A DNA stretch of 64,000 nt from assembly GCF_030272615.1 (NCBI RefSeq), contig NC_081405.1, positions 612,185,065 to 612,249,064 on the forward strand, read 5' to 3'. This document shows positions 60,923-64,000 of this stretch, piece by piece; the stretch's first letter is position 1; the number at the start of each line of letters is the position of its first letter. Position numbers and translations under genes: made by a program. The stretch is from Cryptomeria japonica. Lineage: Eukaryota > Streptophyta > Pinopsida > Cupressales > Cupressaceae. A model generated the notes under the pieces. The model saw only the letters and a program-made list of their open reading frames with translations, was not told where the DNA came from and did no database searches.

Positions 60923-61907
60923 ATATCATCATATAGATTAATAAAAATAGGATCTCTAACATTAACCATCATTTTTCTTAAGCATTTTTTATCTTGGTGA
61001 TTTAGGTTGAAATTCCTCTCTAGGGTTAAGTGAAGGCTGGACAAATGGGATCAAGTCAACATTTGGTGTCTTTGAGGAGGAAATGTTTTGGGAAGTAACT
61101 TCATGAGCCTTATCACAATGTCTTTGTCAATGTTCTCTCACACAACAATTCCTTTTAGTTTTAGCCAAGACTTGTGAAGGTTGAGGATCAATGGACATAG
61201 GCTTATTGATTTCTTTTAAAGGAGGAGGGACGAGAGAAGATTTACTAGGTCGAGACATCTAGGAGATGTCGAGCACTTTCTTTTGTAAGTTGTAGGAGGT
61301 GGGACTAAGGCATTTATGGGAGGAATAGAAGGAGTAGGAAGAATACCATGTTCATTATGGAGAGGAGGAATATCCATAGGTATAGGATCTTTAGGCTTAC
61401 TCAAGAACATGATCATCTCATTTTTCCACTTCTGATAAGACAAGAAAAGGATGTCACTTTGAGGTTTAAGAGGTTCAACTTGTTGAGGCCAAAAGTAATC
61501 AAGGGTGAAATTACCACACTGTGTTGTGGGTTGGTAAAGGCTATGATTAATTATTATGATAATGCCATTATGAGGGAATTTCAAACATTTGTGGATTGTA
61601 GAAGGATTAGATTTCATGGAATAGAGCCAAGGATGTCCCAACTTCACATGAAATTGATACGATGTAGGAATGATAGAAAAAGTCACATCTAAGCACTTGG
61701 TACCAATATCAAAAAGGAGAGTAATAGAACCAATAGTAGGGCAAGAGAAACCATCATACACCTTGACCATAACATCGGATTTATCATATGTAACTTGATG
61801 CAATTGTAAAGTATAAAGATATGCTTCAGTAATCACATTCACCATACACACTGGATCAATGAGAACTTTGTTTGGTGTGGAGACTAATTAGTCTCCAAGT
61901 GGGAGAT
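60923..61907 (-). pseudogene. E4 interior, piece 3: Ty3 aspartic protease remnant
   Basis: From about 61890 leftwards on the minus strand: NKVLIDPVCMVNVITEAYL, where the catalytic D-S/T-G should lie but DPV is found. Next come FDIGTKCLDVTFSII, then KLGHPWLYSMKSNPSTIH (from LLGRPWLHxMxAxPSTxHQ) and KCLKFPHNG. A stop at 61216 ends the first open part. The frame then picks up again near 61050 (HQDKKCLRK) and runs into the E3 insertion at 60923. The changed active site suggests the protease was already dead. The right end is cut by the copia LTR of E5. Confidence 0.78.
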
Positions 61908-62288
61908 TGTCGATATGTGGCGACTGATCATGCAAGTATTGTACACTCGTTATGTATCGTTGAGATTGTTTGAAAAAAAAATGTCTTTTTTTGTTGAAAA
62001 AAAACCAACATTGAAAAAACCCTAAAAATAACCGACTTTGAGTGTTTCCCTAAAAATTGCTTGTTATAAGCGGTTGGAATGTAAAAAGGCATTGAAATGG
62101 TGTTGTACTGATTTATTGGATAATAAGAAAAGATTGGACGGTTGTATTTTGTGGATGTAGCCCATCTTTGATGAACCACATTAATTTTTGTGGTGTCTGT
62201 GTTATGCATTTTTCTTCATCTTTTTGTGTTTGTATCTGCATATAATTATTAATTTTTATTTTCTCTGGATCTACCTAAACCCTAAAAA
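61908..62288 (+). repeat. E5 copia LTR
   Basis: It begins TGTCGATATGTGG and runs to just before the primer site; the exact inner edge is unclear. Immediately to its left is CCAAGTGGGAGAT, a copia-type polypurine tract, and left of that an 18-base palindrome, GGAGACTAATTAGTCTCC (61879-61896). The LTR thus has a 3'-end signal on its left and a 5'-start signal on its right. Confidence 0.75.
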
Positions 62289-62289
62289 T

Positions 62290-62302
62290 TGGTATCAGAG
62301 CC
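62290..62302 (+). promoter_or_regulatory. E5 primer-binding site (tRNA-iMet)
   Basis: TGGTATCAGAGCC, identical to the E3 site; the usual copia primer. Confidence 0.92.
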
Positions 62303-62349
62303 ATGTATTTCTGTAAATTGACAAGGACTTTCAAATTTGAGTTGTAGCA

Positions 62350-64000
62350 ATGGAGGAAACCAAATTCAAGGTCAAGAAGTTCAATGGCCAGAATTATCAG
62401 TTATGGAAAATGAAAATGGAGGATTACCTGTATCAAAAGTATCTATGGCGGCCACTGGAAGGAAAGTCAAAGAACTTGACCTCGATGTCAGATGAAGACT
62501 AGGATATTTTGGATACAAAGGCACTAGGAACCATTTGGTTGTGCCTTGTACCGTCTGTAGCATTCAATATATCAAAAGCAACAATGACTTCAAATCTAAT
62601 GACGACACTGGCTAACCTGTATGAGAAACCCTCAGCTTTGAATAAGGTATTTCTTATGAAGCATTTGTTTAATATGAAAATGAGTGAGGGAGGATCTGTA
62701 CAAGATCATTTAAATGAATTTAATACAGTTACCAGCCAATTGACTTCTATAAAAGTTATCTTTGATGAAGAGGTTAGGGCTCTCTTAATTTTATGTTATT
62801 TGCCAGAAAGTTGGAATAGGTTGGTTATGGCTATAAGTAACTCTGTCTCTGGTTCAAATACTTTAAAAGTTGATGATGTTGTTGGTGTTATCCTAAGTGA
62901 GGAAATGCAATGAAAAAGAACAAGTGAGACTTCAACATCATCAAGTATTGTCTTGAATGTAGAGAACAGGGGAAGATCAAAGGAAAGAGGAAAAGGCCCT
63001 AGGCGTGAGAAGTCACGAGGGAAATCAAAGAAAGGATGCTCTCAATCCAGAGGAAGAAAGGATTGCTGGTACTGTGAAAATCCAAGACATTTAAAAAAAG
63101 ATTACTGGTCTTGGAAAAATAAACAAGGAGATGCAAATGAAGATGACAGTAAGGAAACTAATGTTGCAAGTAATACTTTACAAGATGCCTTGATTCTATG
63201 TTTAGATAATTTTAGTGATTCTTGGGCAATAGATTGAAAGGCTTCATTCCCTACTACACCCCATAGAAAATATTTTATAGATTATGTTCAAGGTGATTTT
63301 GGACAAGTATATTTAGGTGATGATGAGCCCTGTCAGATTGTTGGAAAAGGCAAGATAAAAATCAAGTTGTAGAATGGAAATGACTGGTTGTTGTAGGAGG
63401 TAAGGCATGTTCATAATTTAAGAAGGAAATTAATTTCTGCATAACAACTGGGCAGTGAAGGCTGCATAGTTACCTTCACAGAAAATGTTTATAAGGTCAC
63501 TAAACGTGCATTAGTAGTAGCTAAAGGTGCAAAGGTAGGCACATTGTATTTGTGTACTAGTAATACTTATTCTACATTAGCTGCTATAGAAAAAGTTGTT
63601 GCAAAGACAACTACAATAGATGTTGCAAGGACAGATTCAAAACTGTGGCACCAAGACTTGGGCACATGAGTGAGAAAGGGATGAATATCCTTCACTCTAA
63701 AAATTTGTCGCCAGGATTGAAGAAGATTGATTTGGAATTTTGTGAAAACTGTGTTTATGGTAAACAAAAAAGAGTCAAATTTCTCAAGGTTGGGAAAGAG
63801 AAGAAGAGTGAGAAATTAGAGCTTGTGCATTCAGATGTATGGGGACCGGCTCAGGTATCATCTCTTGGTAGCTCTTGTTATTATGATATTTTTATAGATG
63901 ATGCAACTAGAAAAACATGGGTATATTTCCTAAAATAGAAATCAAGTGTTTTTGAAACTTTTAAGAAATGGAAAGCTTTGGTTAAGAATGAGATAGGAAA
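62350..64000 (+). pseudogene. E5 copia Gag-Pol remnant (Gag, dead protease, integrase start), runs off the window
   Basis: The ATG at 62350 starts METKF-like copia Gag (KKFNGQNYQLWKMKMEDYL). A TAG at 62501-62503 interrupts it, then KALGTIWLCL and FLMKHLFNMKMSEGGSVQDH (UBN2-type Gag) follow. A TGA at about 62911 precedes a zinc knuckle CWYCENPRHLKKDYW that has lost its Gly and last Cys. The protease motif reads SWAID-stop-KASF where D-S-G-A is expected (63235-63237). Integrase zinc-binding and core motifs follow (EFCENCVYGKQKRVKF; LVHSDVWGPAQ; FIDDATRKTWVYFLK). One base is missing near 63652, inside the expected WHQRLGHM. More stops follow at about 63370, 63398, 63442 and 63936. Not functional. 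Confidence 0.88.

Noticed and set aside
61216-61851. Host gene of 211 codons
   Set aside because: It contains Ty3 protease C-terminal motifs (GHPWLYSMKSNPSTIH), continues E4, and has a mutated active site.

Overview
This window is nuclear DNA of a land plant with a large, repeat-filled genome. It is AT-rich, has no operon-like gene packing, contains one intron-rich host gene with a 3.8 kb first intron, and is otherwise a palimpsest of Ty3/gypsy and Ty1/copia LTR retrotransposons in several states of decay. A gymnosperm is my best guess from repeat density, intron length and chromovirus content, but nothing seen here proves it.

The only host gene I can support is a SERINC/TMS1-family membrane protein on the + strand. 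It has six exons between 30503 and 37363 that join with canonical GT-AG borders into 413 codons. Its introns hold an antisense Ty3 reverse transcriptase/RNase H scrap (intron 1) and a 186 bp MITE-like element (intron 4). A 1.1 kb pyrimidine-only tract lies 2-3 kb upstream.

Layout: 1-4857, old LTR material. 4912-14162, element E1: two LTRs, TSD ACTTG, minus-strand polyprotein remnant with aspartic protease and G-patch, no reverse transcriptase or integrase. 14.2-16.2 kb, nothing recognised. 16.2-17.85 kb, chromovirus remnant E7 (RNase H, integrase, chromodomain). About 17.85-22 kb, copia remnant E6 (RT and RNase H, minus), split at its RNase H motif by a 1.67 kb retroposon carrying a DUF4283/CCHC protein with an 18 bp TSD. 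23.3-24.3 kb, second chromovirus remnant E8. 24.34-25.09 kb, four tandem tRNA-like units. 25.1-30.0 kb, AT-rich DNA and the CT tract. 30.0-37.6 kb, the SERINC gene. 37.6-43.0 kb, AT-rich DNA with a 278 bp direct repeat and a 36 bp-arm hairpin. 43.0-61.9 kb, a nested cluster: a Ty3-type element E4 (minus) interrupted by E2 (44482-51399, TSD CAAAG, same family style as E1) and by E3 (52294-60917, TSD CATCT). 61.9-64.0 kb, the 5' part of a decayed copia element E5 that runs off the window.

The most unusual object is E3. It has complete LTRs, TSD, a tRNA-iMet primer site and repeated polypurine tracts of the kind known from Sirevirus copia elements. It has no protease, integrase or reverse transcriptase. 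Instead it carries a coiled-coil plus four-zinc-knuckle Gag-like frame, then a separate frame of about 1,050 codons that I cannot assign to a family and that was clearly once a single protein. A nested DNA-transposon relic sits before its 3' LTR. E1, E2 and E3 would all have depended on enzymes supplied by other elements.
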